Source of the DNA: Lentisphaeria bacterium UBA1732
GTDB lineage: Bacteria; Verrucomicrobiota; Lentisphaeria; Victivallales; UBA1829
Direction: 5' to 3'
Assembly (NCBI GenBank): GCA_002315855.1
Contig: DCIG01000031.1
Coordinates: forward strand, 10,274-35,266
Length of the DNA stretch: 24,993 nt
Shown one piece after another: positions 23,875 to 24,993 of this stretch (its first letter is position 1; every line of letters starts with the position of its first letter). A model generated the notes under the pieces. It was not told the DNA's origin. It did not search any database and saw only the letters and a list, made by a program, of their open reading frames with translations. A program made the translations under genes and the position numbers.

Positions 23875-24618
23875 CTATCGAAGAAGTGTTTCTTTCAGGC
23901 GGGACAGTCCGGTCATGAGGACGGCGCGGCAGATGCAGACGGTGTCTTTGAACGGGGCAAAATGCGAGTCGCGGTTGCCCTCTTCGTAAATCGTGCGGAT
24001 CGGTACTTGATAAAACGAATAACGGTAATGCTTGACGTCAAATAACATGATGGTTTCGTACTCGAACCTCTCCCCGCGCGTGTTCATCAGGTCGCGCAGG
24101 AGCTGCGCCGGAATCCCGCGAAGCCCCGTCTGCGTGTCGGCGATTCGTTCCCGCAGAAGCAGTGAGAAGACCAGTTTGGACATCTGATTGCCCGCCGCAC
24201 TCCGCCGCGGCACCGTTCGTCCGGTGAAGTCGCGGACCCCCAAAGTGAGGTGGCGCGGATGCTGCATCATAGTCTCGCCGCACCTCAGAATATCGTCCGG
24301 ATCATGCTGCCCGTCCCCGTCCGCAGTAACGACGCCGCACCCGTCGGGAAAACGGTTCAGGTACTCATTGAAGGCTGTTTTCAGGGCGCGCCCTTTGCCG
24401 AGGTTGACGGCGTGGCGCAGGACAATGCAGTTCGGGATGGCGGCGACACGCTCGAAAACCGCCTTGGATTCAGGCCGGCTGCCGTCATCCACCACCAGAA
24501 ACAGCCAACCGCACTTTGTCCGCAGCTTTTCCAGAAAAAAAAACAGCCCCGCATCAGGATCATAGGAGGGAATGACAACGGCAATACTCATTGCTGACCT
24601 GCTGATGTGAGGATTCAT
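23875..24618 (-). CDS. Family 2 glycosyltransferase (dolichol-phosphate mannosyltransferase-like)
   Basis: GT2 enzymes transfer a sugar from a nucleotide donor; this subgroup often acts on polyprenyl phosphate. The 247-residue protein has a GT-A fold with the opening strand IAVVIPSYDPDAG, VVDDGS (D44, D45), NLGKGRALKTAF, and the metal-binding ADGDGQHDPDD (about 99-109). LGVRDFTGRTVPRRSAAGNQ and ADTQTGLRG are typical of the DPM1/DPG-like group. No membrane segments are seen, so it is a soluble, monotopic type. The ATG at 24591, with AGGT upstream, would remove nine residues and begin MSIAVVIPSY, equally plausible. The gene lies 82 bases downstream of tRNA-Thr on the same strand and converges on the restriction module. 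Confidence 0.9.
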   Translation of the reverse strand: MNPHISRSAMSIAVVIPSYDPDAGLFFFLEKLRTKCGWLFLVVDDGSRPESKAVFERVAAIPNCIVLRHAVNLGKGRALKTAFNEYLNRFPDGCGVVTADGDGQHDPDDILRCGETMMQHPRHLTLGVRDFTGRTVPRRSAAGNQMSKLVFSLLLRERIADTQTGLRGIPAQLLRDLMNTRGERFEYETIMLFDVKHYRYSFYQVPIRTIYEEGNRDSHFAPFKDTVCICRAVLMTGLSRLKETLLR

Positions 24619-24627
24619 CCGTACCCC

Positions 24628-24655
24628 GCGGCATTGATTTTGAGCTCAAAATGCC
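24628..24655. repeat. Palindrome upstream of the glycosyltransferase
   Basis: TTTTGAGCTCAAAA is a perfect 14-bp palindrome flanked by CGGCAT and ATGCCG, so a 28-base hairpin with a small bulge can form. On the minus strand it ends 9 bases before the start codon at 24618. It could be an operator, a processing or attenuation hairpin after the tRNA, or an occluded initiation site. Confidence 0.45.
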
Positions 24656-24700
24656 GTGTTCCGTGAACCCGGAACGGGGTAAATACGGTTTGTGGAAACA

Positions 24701-24776
<76 letters not shown>

Positions 24777-24788
24777 ATCATACTAATT

Positions 24789-24816
24789 AATCTATCACGT
24801 TTTCCCGAAAAGTCAA
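24789..24816 (-). promoter_or_regulatory. Promoter of tRNA-Thr
   Basis: On the minus strand a -35 TTGACT (24816-24811) and a -10 TAGATT (24794-24789) are 16 bases apart, with the tRNA 5' end 12 bases beyond the -10. Confidence 0.65.
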
Positions 24817-24836
24817 GGGAAAAACGCAAATTTCGT

Positions 24837-24859
24837 GCTGAAAAACTCCGTTTTTGAGC
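24837..24859. terminator. Possible bidirectional terminator hairpin
   Basis: GCTGAAAAAC (24837-24846) pairs with GTTTTTGAGC (24850-24859) apart from one G-G mismatch, with a 3-base loop. It may end a gene lying beyond the window. Confidence 0.3.
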
Positions 24860-24877
24860 TCCCCGCCCCTCATATAA

Positions 24878-24993
24878 CCTCATTCCCCGCTGCCCTCGTC
24901 AGTCGTTTCACCTCACTTCACCTCATTCCCCGCTGCCGTGCCGCCGTCCGTCAGTCGTTCCGCCTCACTTCACCTCACTTCACCTCATTTTCC
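24878..24993. repeat. C/T-rich direct repeat tract at the window edge
   Basis: CCTCATTCCCCGCTGCC occurs twice (24878-24894 and 24921-24937). Each is followed by GTCAGTCGTT and then CCTCACTTCA; the 10-mer CCTCACTTCA occurs three times (24911, 24963, 24973). The tract runs off the end of the window and holds no gene. Confidence 0.75.

Overview
The window reads as chromosomal DNA of a Gram-negative, polysaccharide-degrading bacterium, most likely of the PVC superphylum and plausibly Lentisphaerota/Victivallales-like. The clues are a str/S10 cluster in which fusA overlaps rpsJ with no tuf between them, an LL-diaminopimelate aminotransferase (DapL) route to lysine and cell wall, and a glycoside-hydrolase set next to a lipoprotein SGNH hydrolase. 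No 16S sequence or database search supports the taxon, so it is an inference.

Region 1 (1-9884, plus strand) is the information-processing block: the 3' part of rpoC, a hairpin terminator, a near-consensus promoter, then rpsL, rpsG, fusA, rpsJ, rplC, rplD, rplW, rplB and rpsS. The cluster stops after rpsS at a strong terminator, where rplV and rpsC would normally follow. S12 carries Arg at position 88, a known streptomycin-resistance position. L3 has Glu at the site that is a methylated Gln in E. coli.

Region 2 (about 9885-16925, minus strand) holds carbohydrate genes. A secreted GH2 enzyme has its own promoter and terminator. A secreted protein with two GH43 domains is followed 24 bases later by a GH43-F5/8C-FnIII protein without a signal peptide. 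These fit hydrolysis of galactose-, arabinose- or xylose-containing glycans.

Region 3 (17032-20261, minus strand) is dapL, rsmE and a small MscS channel. Divergent from it is a lipoprotein SGNH hydrolase (20412-21203, plus). Its message probably runs through a 9-copy, 20-22 bp tandem repeat before a 12-bp terminator hairpin.

Region 4 (about 21540-23870, plus strand) is clearly more AT-rich and looks acquired. It is a type II restriction-modification pair: a probable N4-cytosine methyltransferase overlapping a NotI-family endonuclease with a Cys4 cluster and a D...ExQ active site. A 13-bp inverted repeat lies in the leader. Region 5 (23875-24993) has a family 2 glycosyltransferase, tRNA-Thr(GGU) and a repeat tract that runs off the window end.

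Across regions 1-3 a palindrome of about 40 bp recurs at three intergenic sites (9890-9932, 13882-13919, 20176-20218). Two of these are in untranslated leaders of minus-strand transcripts. I regard this repeat family, the 3'-UTR minisatellite and the restriction-modification leader as the least explained structures here.
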